This document shows, in pieces, positions 26,934 through 37,284 of a DNA stretch of 64,000 bases. Under the pieces are notes generated by a model, which was given only the letters and a program-made list of their open reading frames with translations, was not told the origin of the DNA and made no database searches. This DNA comes from Lichenicoccus sp964242335 (GTDB lineage Bacteria; Pseudomonadota; Alphaproteobacteria; Acetobacterales; Acetobacteraceae). Position 1 is the first letter of the stretch. The number at the start of each line of letters is the position of its first letter. The DNA is taken from NCBI GenBank assembly GCA_964242335.1, contig CAXTAY010000011.1, forward strand, positions 1 to 64,000. Direction: 5' to 3'. Both the position numbers and the translations under genes were made by a program.

Positions 26934-27538
26934 GCGGCCGCGAGGCGATCCTGGCGGCGGTGCGCGCACACCGGCCGGCGCTGGATCGACCAGCTCCCGT
27001 GGTGCCGGGCTTCGACGATCATCCGCCGCCGGACCTGCTGGCCGCCTTCGCCCACGCGCTCGAGCGCATGGGCGGCCAGATGCTGTCCGCGCCGGAGAGC
27101 GAGCACGGGGGCGACCCGCTCGCGTTGCTGCACGCCCGCATCGCCGATGCCCGGATCGTCTGTTCCAACGTGCCGGAATTCGTCGGCAACCGGGTGCTCA
27201 CGCCGCAGACGCGGCCGGCCGATCTCGCCGACGTCGAGTACGGCATCGTCCGCGCCGCCTTCGCGGTGGCCGAGACCGGCTCCGTCTGCCTCACCGACGC
27301 CACGCTGGGGATCAACACGCTCGGCTACCTGCCGCAGCACCTCATCGTCCTGCTCGACCCCGCCGACATCGTCGTCAACATCCACCAGGCCTACCGGCGC
27401 CCGGAATGGCATCAGGTGCACTACGCCGTGTTGCATACCGGACCGTCGGCGACCGCGGACATCGAGGGCGTGCTGATACACGGCGCCCAGGGAGTGCGGT
27501 CGCTGGCCGTGCTCGCCCTGCCGCGAGCCCGAGCCTGA
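26930..27538 (+). CDS. lutC: Lactate utilization protein C
   Basis: A 202-residue LUD-domain protein (LutC/YkgG type), the third member of the lactate oxidation complex. Conserved stretches include VCSNVPEF-like, AETGSVCLTD and LPQHLIVLLDPADIV. The start is GTG 26930, whose GTGA overlaps the lutB stop; an ATG 30 bp upstream would overlap lutB further and is unlikely. The DUF1275 gene begins nine bases after its stop. Confidence 0.9.
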   Translation: MSGREAILAAVRAHRPALDRPAPVVPGFDDHPPPDLLAAFAHALERMGGQMLSAPESEHGGDPLALLHARIADARIVCSNVPEFVGNRVLTPQTRPADLADVEYGIVRAAFAVAETGSVCLTDATLGINTLGYLPQHLIVLLDPADIVVNIHQAYRRPEWHQVHYAVLHTGPSATADIEGVLIHGAQGVRSLAVLALPRARA

Positions 27539-27547
27539 GGCCACGCG

Positions 27548-28201
27548 TTGACGACGGACCGGCGCGCACTGGCGGTGGGCCTGATCCTGGCGCTGGTCGG
27601 CGGATACGCCGATGCCGGCAGCTACCTGCTGTCCGGCAGCTTCACCGGACACGTCACCGGCAACTCCATCCTGATGGCGATCGCGATCGTCGGGCATCAC
27701 GGCGCGCAGGCGCTCTCCTGCCTGCTGGCGGTGATGTGCTTCCTGGTCGGCACCGTGATCGGCCTGGTGTGGCGGCGCAGGGATGCGGGCGGCTCGTGCC
27801 GACCGCTGGCGGCGCCGCTGTCGGTGGAGATCGTGCTGATCGCGACCGGCATGTACGCGACCGGGCTCGGCCCGCCGGTCGGCCATGAGGCGTTCCTCGC
27901 CTGCGTTTGCCTTGCACTCGGCGTGCAGAACGGCATCCTGAGCAAGCTCGGGTCCGTGTCCGTGCACACCACCTTCATCACCGGCATGTTCACCTCGCTG
28001 GTCGGCGCCCTCATGGTCGATGCGGCCGGCCCGACCCGGCGGGTGCTGGCCGCGATCCTCGGCGCTTTCCTGTGCGGTGCGTCCTGCGGCGCCCTCGCCG
28101 TCACGCGTGCGGGTGTTGCGGGACTCTTCGGCGTGCCGCTGCTGCTGGCACTCGCCTGGCTCGTCTGCGTCACCGCGCCGCGCCGCGCGGCGGAGGGCTG
28201 A
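27548..28201 (+). CDS. DUF1275 (YoaK) family membrane protein
   Basis: A 217-residue protein with about six hydrophobic segments and the family marks GGYADAGSYLL near the N-terminus, FTGHVTGNSI and QNGILSKLG. DUF1275/YoaK proteins are inner-membrane proteins of unknown function, often next to stress or metabolic genes. It starts with TTG at 27548, nine bases after lutC, so it probably belongs to the same transcript. A role in lactate or acetate transport is possible from context only. Confidence 0.85.
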   Translation: MTTDRRALAVGLILALVGGYADAGSYLLSGSFTGHVTGNSILMAIAIVGHHGAQALSCLLAVMCFLVGTVIGLVWRRRDAGGSCRPLAAPLSVEIVLIATGMYATGLGPPVGHEAFLACVCLALGVQNGILSKLGSVSVHTTFITGMFTSLVGALMVDAAGPTRRVLAAILGAFLCGASCGALAVTRAGVAGLFGVPLLLALAWLVCVTAPRRAAEG

Positions 28202-28203
28202 GG

Positions 28204-28268
28204 AAGGAGCCAGGGCTCTGCCCTGGACCCGCTGGAGCCTGAGGCCCCAGGCCCCCGAAACCGGGGGC
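28204..28268. repeat. Two-hairpin dispersed repeat, copy C, with an extra hairpin
   Basis: Sits between the convergent DUF1275 and MmyB-type genes, in the orientation opposite to copy A. It has stem CCAGGGC/GCCCTGG (28210-28216 with 28220-28226), linker ACCCGC, then TGGAGCC/GGCCCCA (28233-28239 with 28243-28249, one mismatch). Compared with copies A and D the first stem shows a paired A-T to C-G change. A further perfect hairpin GCCCCCG-AAAC-CGGGGGC spans 28251-28268. Probably a bidirectional terminator. Confidence 0.75.
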
Positions 28269-28288
28269 GCCCGGGCATCGTCGCGGCG

Positions 28289-29059
28289 TCAGCGTCGGGT
28301 GTAGAGGGCGAGCTTGAGCGCCGGGTCGTCGTTCGCCTGGAAGCTCGCATAGTCGAAGCGCAGGGCGCCGAGGGTGGGGTGGAAGAACTGCTTGCTGCCC
28401 GAGACCGGTGCGCCGATGCCGTGCGCCGCCCACCAGCCCTCGAACTCCGGACAGGCTGCGCGCAGCCGACCGACCAGGGCGGCGAAGGCGACGTCGCCGG
28501 CCCAGAGGTCGTAGCCGGCGCGGAAGAGCGACACCATGCGCTGCGCCTCGCGGGCCCAGCCATCCGCGAACAGCGCTCTCGCGTCGGGATCGGTCAGCAT
28601 CCACAGGAGCGTGTTGCGGTCCTCCGGCGCGAGGCGGCCGAAATCGCCGAACAGCGCCGCCGCGGCGGCGTTCCAGGCCAGGATGTCCCATCGCTGCCCG
28701 GTGATATAGGCCGGTCCGGGCAGGCCCTGCACCAGGCGGCGCAGCGTGTCCGGCACCGGCTCGCGCCGGAAGGGCTGCCGACCGCCTGCCGCGGCGAGCA
28801 GACGCAGATGGGCCAGTTCCACCGCGTCGAGCAGCAGCGCGCGGCCCAACGCTTCCACCGTTCCTGACGAGGGCGAGACGGCGCGACCCTGCTCCAGCTT
28901 CACGTACCACTCGGCGCTGATGCCGGCGCGCTGCGCCACCTCCTCGCGCTTGAGCCCGGCGATGCGCCGGGTTCGACGCACCGGCTGGCCGACGGCCTGC
29001 GGGTCCAGGCGCGCGCGGCGGGAGCGCAGGAAATCACCGAACGGGCGGTTGCCTGCCAT
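28289..29059 (-). CDS. MmyB-family helix-turn-helix transcriptional regulator
   Basis: A 256-residue regulator: residues ~10-75 are an XRE-type HTH (LKREEVAQRAGISAEWYVKLEQGR) and residues ~100-250 the MmyB-like ligand-binding domain (DILAWNAAAAALFGDF, RNTLLWML, FRAGYDLWAGD). Such regulators in alpha- and actinobacteria commonly repress a divergent oxidoreductase gene and release it on binding a small hydrophobic ligand. Here the divergent neighbour is an alcohol-dehydrogenase-like gene 105 bp away, with a perfect palindrome in the gap. Confidence 0.9.
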   Translation of the reverse strand: MAGNRPFGDFLRSRRARLDPQAVGQPVRRTRRIAGLKREEVAQRAGISAEWYVKLEQGRAVSPSSGTVEALGRALLLDAVELAHLRLLAAAGGRQPFRREPVPDTLRRLVQGLPGPAYITGQRWDILAWNAAAAALFGDFGRLAPEDRNTLLWMLTDPDARALFADGWAREAQRMVSLFRAGYDLWAGDVAFAALVGRLRAACPEFEGWWAAHGIGAPVSGSKQFFHPTLGALRFDYASFQANDDPALKLALYTRR

Positions 29060-29085
29060 GCCGTGCCTTCAAGGTGGTACTCCTC

Positions 29086-29097
29086 GATACCGGTATC
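29086..29097. promoter_or_regulatory. Palindrome between MmyB regulator and ADH gene, candidate operator
   Basis: GATACCGGTATC is a perfect 12-bp inverted repeat in the 105-bp gap between the divergent regulator (start 29059) and the ADH-like gene (start 29165). An overlapping GGTA (29076-29079) pairs with TACC (29088-29091). A dimeric HTH regulator would bind such a site. The role is inferred from position. Confidence 0.55.
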
Positions 29098-29164
29098 CCG
29101 CCGGTTCTCCCTGTCGGGTGCGGACTGCGCCATGTCGGAGCCTCGATGTCGAGGAGGATCGGAC

Positions 29165-30244
29165 ATGAGGGCAGCGGTACTGCGCGATTTCGGGGCGCCG
29201 CTCGGTCTGGAGGAGGTGGCCGAACCGGTGCTCGGCACCGGCGAGGTCGTGGTGGACGTCGTCGCGGTGCCGGTGCTGTCCTATGCCGACGAGGTGTTCA
29301 GCGGCGCGCGCCGCTATCTCCTGCCGACACCAGTGGTGCCGGGCAGCGGCGCCATCGGGCGGGTGCGCGCGGTGGGCCCGGATGCCACCCGCCTGCAGCC
29401 CGGCGACTGGGTGTTCTGCGACCCCAGCGTGCGGTCGCGCGACGACGCGCTGACCCCCGACATCACCCTGCAGGGGTGGAGCGCGCGCGGTGAGGGCGGG
29501 CAGAAGCTCCAGCGCTATTTCCGCGACGGCGCCTTCGCCCAGCAGGTGCGCGTCCCGACCGAGAACGCCGTGCCGATCGACGCGATCGACCCCGCCGAGG
29601 CCGGGCGATGGTGCGCGGTCAACACGCTGCTGATCGCCTATGGCGGGCTGCTGGCGATGCGGTTCCGGCCCGGCGAGACGTTGCTGGTGAGCGGTGCGAG
29701 CGGCAATTTCGGCTCTGCCACGGTGGCGCTGGCACTCGCGATGGGAGCACGCTGCGTGGTGGCTCCCGGCCGCAACGTGGCGGTGCTGGACGATCTGCGG
29801 CGACGTTTCGGTGAACGCCTGCTGCCCGTGCGGCTGACCGGCGACGCGGCGACGGACACCGAGGCGATGCGGCGGGCGGCGCCCGGGCCGATCGATGCGG
29901 TACAGGACTTCCTGCCGCCCTCGGCCGCCGCAGGGGTGGCGCGGGCGGCGATCATGACGCTGCGCCAGGGTGGACGCGCCGTGCTGATGGGCGGCGTGGG
30001 CATGCTCGGCGGCGACGACCTGGCGCTGCCCTACCCGTGGATCATGCGCAACCTCATCACCCTGCGCGGCCAGTGGATGTACGACACCGCCGCCGTGCCG
30101 GGAATGCTCGGGCTGATCCGCGCCGGCCTGGTCGATCTGCGGCACTGGGCGGTCACGGAATTTCCGCTCGAGGCCGCCAACGTCGCCGTAGCACACGCGG
30201 CCGCCGAGGCCGGACCGTTCAGACTGACCGTGCTCAAGCCGTGA
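29165..30244 (+). CDS. MDR-superfamily alcohol dehydrogenase/quinone-reductase-like protein
   Basis: A 359-residue medium-chain dehydrogenase/reductase. The GroES-like N-terminal domain (PGSGAIGRVRAVGPDATRLQPGDWV) is followed by a Rossmann domain with GASGNFGSATVALA. The usual catalytic-zinc Cys/His pattern (GHE) and the four structural-zinc cysteines are not evident, so it may be a zinc-independent NADPH-linked member. GAGGAGG at 29151-29157 selects ATG 29165; an upstream in-frame ATG at 29063 would swallow the operator region. The substrate is unknown. Divergent from an MmyB-type regulator that probably controls it. Confidence 0.85.
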   Translation: MRAAVLRDFGAPLGLEEVAEPVLGTGEVVVDVVAVPVLSYADEVFSGARRYLLPTPVVPGSGAIGRVRAVGPDATRLQPGDWVFCDPSVRSRDDALTPDITLQGWSARGEGGQKLQRYFRDGAFAQQVRVPTENAVPIDAIDPAEAGRWCAVNTLLIAYGGLLAMRFRPGETLLVSGASGNFGSATVALALAMGARCVVAPGRNVAVLDDLRRRFGERLLPVRLTGDAATDTEAMRRAAPGPIDAVQDFLPPSAAAGVARAAIMTLRQGGRAVLMGGVGMLGGDDLALPYPWIMRNLITLRGQWMYDTAAVPGMLGLIRAGLVDLRHWAVTEFPLEAANVAVAHAAAEAGPFRLTVLKP

Positions 30245-30296
30245 TCGTCGTGCGCCGCGGGTCACGACCGCGGCTTCGCGTGCCGCCCTCGGCGCG

Positions 30297-31328
30297 TCAG
30301 CCGGGCGCCTGCCCGGCCGCCGGGTCGAGTGGTGCGTCGTAGAGCGCGTAGGTGCCCTTGATCCGCGAGGCGACGTACTCGTGCGCGTTGATCGGCGCGT
30401 AGCGCTGCGGCCGGTCCGGCCGGATGCAGACCGGCAGCGTCTCCAGGGTCACGTCGTAATCGACGCCGTAGAAGAACGGCACCGAGTAGCGCTCGCGGCC
30501 GGAGCGGTTGATCACCCGGTGCAGCGTGGAGGCGAACAGGTCGTTGGTCCAGCGCGCCATCATGTCGCCGATGTTGATCACGAAGGTGCCCGGCACCGGC
30601 ACCGCGGCGATCCAGTCGCCGCGCGCGTTGCGCACCTCCAGGCCGCCGACATCGTCCTGGGCGAGGATGGTGAAGCACTCGTAGTCGGAGTGCGCACCGA
30701 TGCCGACGCTGGCGCGCGCCTGCTCCGGGCCATCCCGCGGCGGCTGCGGCGGATAGTGCAGCACCCGCATGAAGCTGCCGGGCCGGTCGAGCATCGACTC
30801 GAACGCCGTCTCCGGCAGGCCGAGTGCGAGCGCGAAGCCACCGAACAGGCGACGCCCGAGCGCCAGCATCGCGGCGTAGTATGCCTCCAGGGACTGGCGG
30901 AACCCGGCCGGGGCGTCGTCCGGCCAGGCGTTCGGCCCTGACAGCCAGCAGCCGCGCAGCACCTCCGGATCGTCCGCCGGCACGTCGTGGCTGAGGTCGA
31001 AGGCCTCGTGCAGGTCGGCGGCGCCCTCGGCGTCGGTCTGCTCCTCCAGCATCCCGCCATAGCCGCGATGATGCGCCGAGCGGGAGATGTGGGTGCGCAT
31101 CTTGCTCTCGAGCGGCAGCGCGAAGTAGGCGCGCGCGCTGGCGAAGCAGTCGTCGATGATCTCCTCGGCCACGCCGTGGTTACGCAGGTAGAAGAAGCCG
31201 ATCCGCGTGCAGACCTGGCGCAGCTCGGCGGCGGCGGCGGCGCGTATCGCCGGATCGCTGCTCGCGATCGAGGCGAAGTCGATCACCGGGATGGCGTCGA
31301 AATCCGCATCCGCGGCGGCGATGTCCAT
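30297..31328 (-). CDS. 2-oxoglutarate/Fe(II)-dependent oxygenase, isopenicillin-N-synthase-like
   Basis: A 343-residue enzyme with the N-terminal DIOX_N region (IPVIDFASI, FFYLRNHGV) and the C-terminal double-stranded beta-helix carrying HSDYE (His and Asp metal ligands), a distal LHRVIN histidine and RYSVPFF, the Arg-x-Ser that binds 2-oxoglutarate. Members hydroxylate or desaturate small molecules; alphaproteobacterial members remain mostly uncharacterised. The start is ATG at 31328 with AGGAGAGG eight bases upstream. It is divergent from the BMP transporter operon, suggesting possible shared control, for example of a purine-like or other small substrate. Confidence 0.88.
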   Translation of the reverse strand: MDIAAADADFDAIPVIDFASIASSDPAIRAAAAAELRQVCTRIGFFYLRNHGVAEEIIDDCFASARAYFALPLESKMRTHISRSAHHRGYGGMLEEQTDAEGAADLHEAFDLSHDVPADDPEVLRGCWLSGPNAWPDDAPAGFRQSLEAYYAAMLALGRRLFGGFALALGLPETAFESMLDRPGSFMRVLHYPPQPPRDGPEQARASVGIGAHSDYECFTILAQDDVGGLEVRNARGDWIAAVPVPGTFVINIGDMMARWTNDLFASTLHRVINRSGRERYSVPFFYGVDYDVTLETLPVCIRPDRPQRYAPINAHEYVASRIKGTYALYDAPLDPAAGQAPG

Positions 31329-31399
31329 GGCGCTGGCCTCTCCTGAACGCTCCGTCGACGATCGCAGCAAGAGCCGTGCCGGAACTGGCGTCGCGGCGG

Positions 31400-31427
31400 T
31401 TGCCGGTGGCGTGCGTCTTGCTAGCAT
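31400..31427 (+). promoter_or_regulatory. Candidate sigma70-type promoter for the first BMP operon
   Basis: TTGCCG at 31400-31405 and TAGCAT at 31422-31427, separated by 16 bp, lie 25-50 bases before the ATG at 31452, which itself has GGGAGAG at 31439-31445. The match is moderate (4 of 6 and 4 of 6 key bases). Confidence 0.4.
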
Positions 31428-31451
31428 CGGGCGACAGCCGGGAGAGCTTCG

Positions 31452-32573
31452 ATGCAGCACACCACGCGTCGGCATCTGTTGACCCTGCTCGGCGCCGCCG
31501 TGCCCGCCTCGCTGCCCGTCTCCCTGCTCGGCGGCGGCGGCGCCCGTGCCGCCGACCTGCTGCCGGCGGTGGCGGAGAAGGATGCGGTGATCGCGTTCGG
31601 CCATATCGGCCCGATCTCCGATGGCGGCTGGACCTTCACCCACCACCGCGGCCTGCTCGCGGTGAAGGCGGCCTATCCGGCGGCGAAGTATCTCGAGGTG
31701 GAGACCATCCCGGTCTCCGCCGACGCCTCGCGCACCTTCCGCCAGTTCGTCGAGAACGGCGCCAACATCGTGTTCGTGACCTCCGAGTACGGCGACCTGC
31801 TCGGCTCGGTGGCCGAGGATGCGACGGAGGTCGCGTTCCTCGAGTGCGACGGTCACGCCGCCACCGCCAACCTGAGCTCGTACTATGTCGAGCACTGGAT
31901 GATCAGCTACGTGCTGGGCATCGCGGCGGGCCAGCTCAGCCGCTCCGGCCGGCTCGGCTTCGTCGGCTCGCTGCCGGTGCCGGCGGTGTACAGCTGCGCC
32001 AACGCCTTCCTGCTCGGCGCCCGCAGCGTCGCGCCGAAGGCGGCGATCCAGGTGATCCTGATCAACTCGTGGTTCGATCCGCAGGCGGCGTCGCAGGCGG
32101 CGTCGGCGCTGGTGCAGAACGGCGTCGACCTGATCTACACCAACCTCGACGACGCCTCGGTGCTGACGGTGGCGGAGAAGGCCGGCATACGCGCCGTCAC
32201 CTGGAACACCGACATGCGCGCCCTGGGGCCGAATGCCTATATCAGCTCGGTGCTGCTGGACTGGAACGGCTTCTACCTTGGGGAGGTCGGGCGTCGCCTG
32301 GCCGGTCGATGGAGCGGCGGCGCCAGGACGCTGCTCCCGATGGGCCGCGGCGTGGACCGCGATGCCTGGGGCGCCAAGGTGCCGGCTTCGGTCGCGGCGA
32401 GTGCGGACGCGATGCGCAGCCGGATCATCAGCCAGGGCTACAACCCGTTCGTCGGCGAGTTGCGCGATGCCGCAGGCCGGGTGCGCGTCCGCGCCGGGGA
32501 GACCATGAGCCGGTCCGCCCTCGAGGGGTGGGACTGGCCGATCGAGGGCGTCAGCGGCCTGAAGCTGAGCTGA
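31452..32573 (+). CDS. BMP family ABC transporter substrate-binding protein (operon 1)
   Basis: A 373-residue periplasmic protein with a Tat-like signal (TTRRHLLTLLG followed by a hydrophobic stretch ending GGARA). The mature protein belongs to the basic membrane protein/PnrA-type family (FGHIGPISDGGWTFTHHRG, FVTSEYGD, GFVGSLPVP, DLIYTNLDD). Characterised members bind purine nucleosides or related compounds. It starts a four-gene transporter operon; the ATPase begins eight bases later. Ligand specificity cannot be read from sequence. Confidence 0.9.
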   Translation: MQHTTRRHLLTLLGAAVPASLPVSLLGGGGARAADLLPAVAEKDAVIAFGHIGPISDGGWTFTHHRGLLAVKAAYPAAKYLEVETIPVSADASRTFRQFVENGANIVFVTSEYGDLLGSVAEDATEVAFLECDGHAATANLSSYYVEHWMISYVLGIAAGQLSRSGRLGFVGSLPVPAVYSCANAFLLGARSVAPKAAIQVILINSWFDPQAASQAASALVQNGVDLIYTNLDDASVLTVAEKAGIRAVTWNTDMRALGPNAYISSVLLDWNGFYLGEVGRRLAGRWSGGARTLLPMGRGVDRDAWGAKVPASVAASADAMRSRIISQGYNPFVGELRDAAGRVRVRAGETMSRSALEGWDWPIEGVSGLKLS

Positions 32574-32580
32574 GCCGCCC

Positions 32581-34094
<1,514 letters not shown>

Positions 34095-34098
<4 letters not shown>

Positions 34099-35162
34099 GC
34101 GGGAGCGGCTGGACGGTCCAGCGCATCCCCTCGGTGCCGGCGTCGCTGCGCGTGACCTCGCACGCCGTCTCGGGGCTGGTGGCGCTGCTGCTTGGCGGGA
34201 TCGTGCTGGCGACGCTCGGCTGGTCGCCGCTGTCGCTCGGGGCCGCGATCCTGCGCGCCAGCGCCGAGCGCTTCGGGCTGCAGGACCTGGCGATGCTGGC
34301 GACGCCGCTGATCCTGACCGGGCTGTCGGTCTCGATGATGCTCCGGGTCGGGCTGTGGAACATCGGCGCCGACGGGCAGTTCTATCTCGGCGCGGTGTGC
34401 GCCGCGGGTGTCGGGCTGTTCCTGCATGGCAGCCAGGCCGTGATGCTGGCGGCGATGGCGCTCGCGGCCGCGCTCGGCGGTGCCGCCTGGATCGCGGTGC
34501 CGGCGCTGGCGCGGCTGACGCTCGGCACCAGCGAGATCATCACCACGCTGCTGCTCAACTTCGTCGCCCGGCTGCTGGTCGCCGACCTCGCCACCGGCAG
34601 CTGGCGCGACCAGCGCAGCTCGGTGACCGGGCAGACGCGCCGGATCCCGTACGCGATCCCGCACCTGCCGCGTGCGTGGCACTGCGGGCCGGTGCATTGG
34701 GGGCTGGCCGCCGCCCTGCTGCTGGCGGTGCTGCTGGCGTTCGCCTGCCGCAACACGCGCTGGGGCTACGAGCTGCGGCTGTGCGGCGCCAACCGCGACG
34801 CCGCCGCCTATGCCGGCATGCCGGTGCGCACCCGGCTGCTGCAGGCGATGCTGCTGAGCGGTGCCATCGCCGGGCTCGCCGGCATGATCGAGCTCGCCGG
34901 CACCGTGCACCGGCTCGAGGGCGGGCTGTCGAACGGCTACGGCTATACCGGCATCATCGTCGCGGTGCTGGCGAGCGCCTCGCCGCTCGGCGCGGTCTGC
35001 ACCGGCGCGCTGATGGCGGTGGTGCTCAACGCCGGCACCATCCTGCAGACCCAGGGGCTGCCCGCGTCCGCGGCGATGGCGTTCGTCGGGCTGATCCTGC
35101 TGTGTGCCGCGATCGGCGAGAGGCTGGTGCAGTACCGGCCGGTGCGGCTGCGACGTCCGTGA
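34095..35162 (+). CDS. ABC transporter permease (BMP type, operon 1, first)
   Basis: A 355-residue inner-membrane permease with nine or ten hydrophobic segments, of the branched-chain/ribose-type superfamily. Family marks are NIGADGQFYLGA, LGTSEIITTLLLNF and YTGIIVAVLASASPLGAV. It pairs with the next permease to form the membrane channel for the BMP-type substrate. ATGA overlap with the ATPase and one-base contact with the following gene indicate tight translational coupling. Confidence 0.9.
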
Positions 35163-36088
35163 TGCTGGCCGATCTTCTCGGCGACGCCCTGCTGTCGGGC
35201 GGCGTGCTGGCGATGGCGGGGCTGGGCGAGCTGCTGGCCGAGCGGGTGGGCGTGCTCAACCTGGGGGTCGAGGGTCTGATGGCGCTGGGCGGCATCACCG
35301 CGATCGCCGCCGCCGCCGCGACCGGTGATCCCTACGCCGGCTTCGCCGCCGCCTGCGCCGTCGGCATGCTCGCCGGCGTGGTGTTCGCGCTCGCCACCGT
35401 GGTGATGCGGGCGAACCAGGTGCTGTGCGGCATGGCGTTGACCCTGGGCGGCAGCGGCCTCGCCGCCACCATCGGTCGTCCCTACGCCGGCCGGCCGGCG
35501 CAGGCGGTGTTCGAGCGGCTGCACGTGCCGCTGCTCGACCGCCTGCCGGTGCTGGGGCAGGCGCTGTTCTCGCAGAACCTGCTGGTGCTGCTCACCTGGC
35601 TGGCGCTGCCGGCGGCGATCCACCTGCTGCTGTTCGGCACCCGGCACGGGCTGTCGCTGCGCGCCGTCGGCGAGAACCCGGCTGCGGCCGACGCCGCCGG
35701 GCTGCGCGTGCTGCCGCTGCGATGCGCCTACGTCACACTCGGCGCAGGTCTCGCCGCCGGCGCCGGCGCCTACCTCACGCTCGGCTTCGTGCCGTCCTGG
35801 TCGGAGAGCGTGGTCGCCGGACGCGGCTGGATCGCGGTGGCGCTGGTGATCTTCGCCGGCCACCGGCCGCTGCGCGTCGCCGCCGGCGCCCTGCTGTTCG
35901 GAGCGGTGGATGCGTTCGGCTACCTCGCCCAGGCGCATGACTGGGGCCTGCCCTCGGCCTTCCTCGCCATGCTGCCGTACCTGGCGACGATCCTGTTCAT
36001 GATCCTGCCGCCGCTGCTGTCGGGGGGACGCGCGGCGCTGCCGGCACCGGCAGCACTGGGCGTACCCTATTTCCGCGACGAGCGTTGA
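35162..36088 (+). CDS. ABC transporter permease (BMP type, operon 1, second)
   Basis: A 308-residue permease with about eight hydrophobic segments. ERVGVLNLGVEGLMALG near residue 30 and LRAVGENPAAADAAGL near residue 180 are family marks. The start ATG 35162 overlaps the TGA of the first permease (TGATG); GTG 35159 is an alternative. This is the last gene of the operon. Its stop falls in the first unit of a 14-bp tandem repeat. Confidence 0.9.
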   Translation: MLADLLGDALLSGGVLAMAGLGELLAERVGVLNLGVEGLMALGGITAIAAAAATGDPYAGFAAACAVGMLAGVVFALATVVMRANQVLCGMALTLGGSGLAATIGRPYAGRPAQAVFERLHVPLLDRLPVLGQALFSQNLLVLLTWLALPAAIHLLLFGTRHGLSLRAVGENPAAADAAGLRVLPLRCAYVTLGAGLAAGAGAYLTLGFVPSWSESVVAGRGWIAVALVIFAGHRPLRVAAGALLFGAVDAFGYLAQAHDWGLPSAFLAMLPYLATILFMILPPLLSGGRAALPAPAALGVPYFRDER

Positions 36089-36122
36089 CGCGCCCCCGTT
36101 GACGCGCCCCCGTTGACGCGCC
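36084..36122. repeat. 14-bp tandem repeat after BMP operon 1
   Basis: GTTGACGCGCCCCC occurs at 36084-36097 and 36098-36111, and its first 10-11 bases again from 36112. The first unit contains the stop codon of the last permease. The array lies in the 78-bp gap before frmA. TTGAC recurs in each unit, but no paired -10 is obvious. Confidence 0.8.
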
Positions 36123-36165
36123 ACAGGGTGGCGTATTCCATCCCGCCTGCATCCGGAGGACACTC

Positions 36166-37281
36166 ATGGACGTGCGCGCGGCGGTGGCCTTCGAGGCCGG
36201 ACACCCCCTGTCGATCGAGACGGTACAGCTAGAAGGCCCTCGCGCCGGCGAGGTGCTGGTGGAGATCCGCGCCACCGGCCTCTGCCATACCGACAAATAC
36301 ACCCTTTCCGGCGCCGATCCGGAAGGGCTGTTCCCCGCCATCCTCGGCCACGAGGGTGCCGGCGTGGTGGTCGAGGTGGGTGCCGGCGTCACCGGCCTGA
36401 AGCCGGGCGATCACGTGATCGCGCTGTACACGCCGGAATGCCGGCAGTGCAAATCCTGCCTGTCGCGCAAGACCAACCTGTGCACCGCGATCCGCACCAC
36501 GCAGGGCAGGGGCCTGATGCCGGACGGCTCCTCGCGCTTCTCGTTCGCGGGCCGGCCGGTGCTGCACTACATGGGCTGCTCGACCTTCGCCAACTACACG
36601 GTGCTGCCGGAGATCGCGCTGGCGCGGGTGCGCGACGACGCGCCGTTCGACAAGATCTGCTACATCGGCTGCGGCGTCACCACCGGCATCGGCGCGGTGC
36701 TGTTCACCGCCAAGGTGGAGTTCGGCAGCACCGTGGTGGTGTTCGGCCTCGGCGGCATCGGGCTGAACGTGATCCAGGGTGCGCGCATGGTCGGCGCCGG
36801 GATGATCGTCGGCGTCGACGTCAACCCTGCGCGCGAGGCGATGGCGCGCCGCTTCGGCATGACCCACTTCGTCAACCCGAAGGATCTCGGGCCGGACGCC
36901 GACCTGGTGGGGCACCTCGTCGAGCTCACCGGCGGCGGTGCCGACTACTCGTTCGAGTGCGTCGGCAGCACCACCCTGATGCGCCAGGCGCTGGAGTGCA
37001 CGCATCGCGGCTGGGGGGTCTCGACCGTGATCGGTGTTGCCGGCGCCGGCCAGGAGATCTCCACCCGTCCGTTCCAGCTGGTGACCGGGCGGCGCTGGAT
37101 CGGCTCGGCGTTCGGCGGCGCCCGCGGCCGCACCGACGTGCCCCGGATGGTCGAGTGGTACATGGACGGCCGGATCGAGATCGACGAGCTGATCACCCAC
37201 CACCTGCCGCTGGAGCGGATCAACGAGGGCTTCGAGCTGATGACGCGCGGCGAGAGCATACGCAGCGTCGTGGTGTACTGA
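36166..37281 (+). CDS. frmA: S-(hydroxymethyl)glutathione dehydrogenase/class III alcohol dehydrogenase
   Basis: A 371-residue zinc MDR enzyme. Catalytic zinc ligands are seen in GLCHTD and GHEGAG with a later GCGVTTG cysteine; the structural zinc site is the four-cysteine run in CRQCKSCLSRKTNLC. The Rossmann motif is FGLGGIG. Class III enzymes oxidise the spontaneous formaldehyde-glutathione adduct to S-formylglutathione using NAD. The next gene, three bases on, hydrolyses that product, so the pair forms the glutathione-dependent formaldehyde detoxification route. ATG 36166 follows a GGAGG-type site (CCGGAGGAC). Confidence 0.93.
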   Translation: MDVRAAVAFEAGHPLSIETVQLEGPRAGEVLVEIRATGLCHTDKYTLSGADPEGLFPAILGHEGAGVVVEVGAGVTGLKPGDHVIALYTPECRQCKSCLSRKTNLCTAIRTTQGRGLMPDGSSRFSFAGRPVLHYMGCSTFANYTVLPEIALARVRDDAPFDKICYIGCGVTTGIGAVLFTAKVEFGSTVVVFGLGGIGLNVIQGARMVGAGMIVGVDVNPAREAMARRFGMTHFVNPKDLGPDADLVGHLVELTGGGADYSFECVGSTTLMRQALECTHRGWGVSTVIGVAGAGQEISTRPFQLVTGRRWIGSAFGGARGRTDVPRMVEWYMDGRIEIDELITHHLPLERINEGFELMTRGESIRSVVVY

Positions 37282-37284
37282 GCG

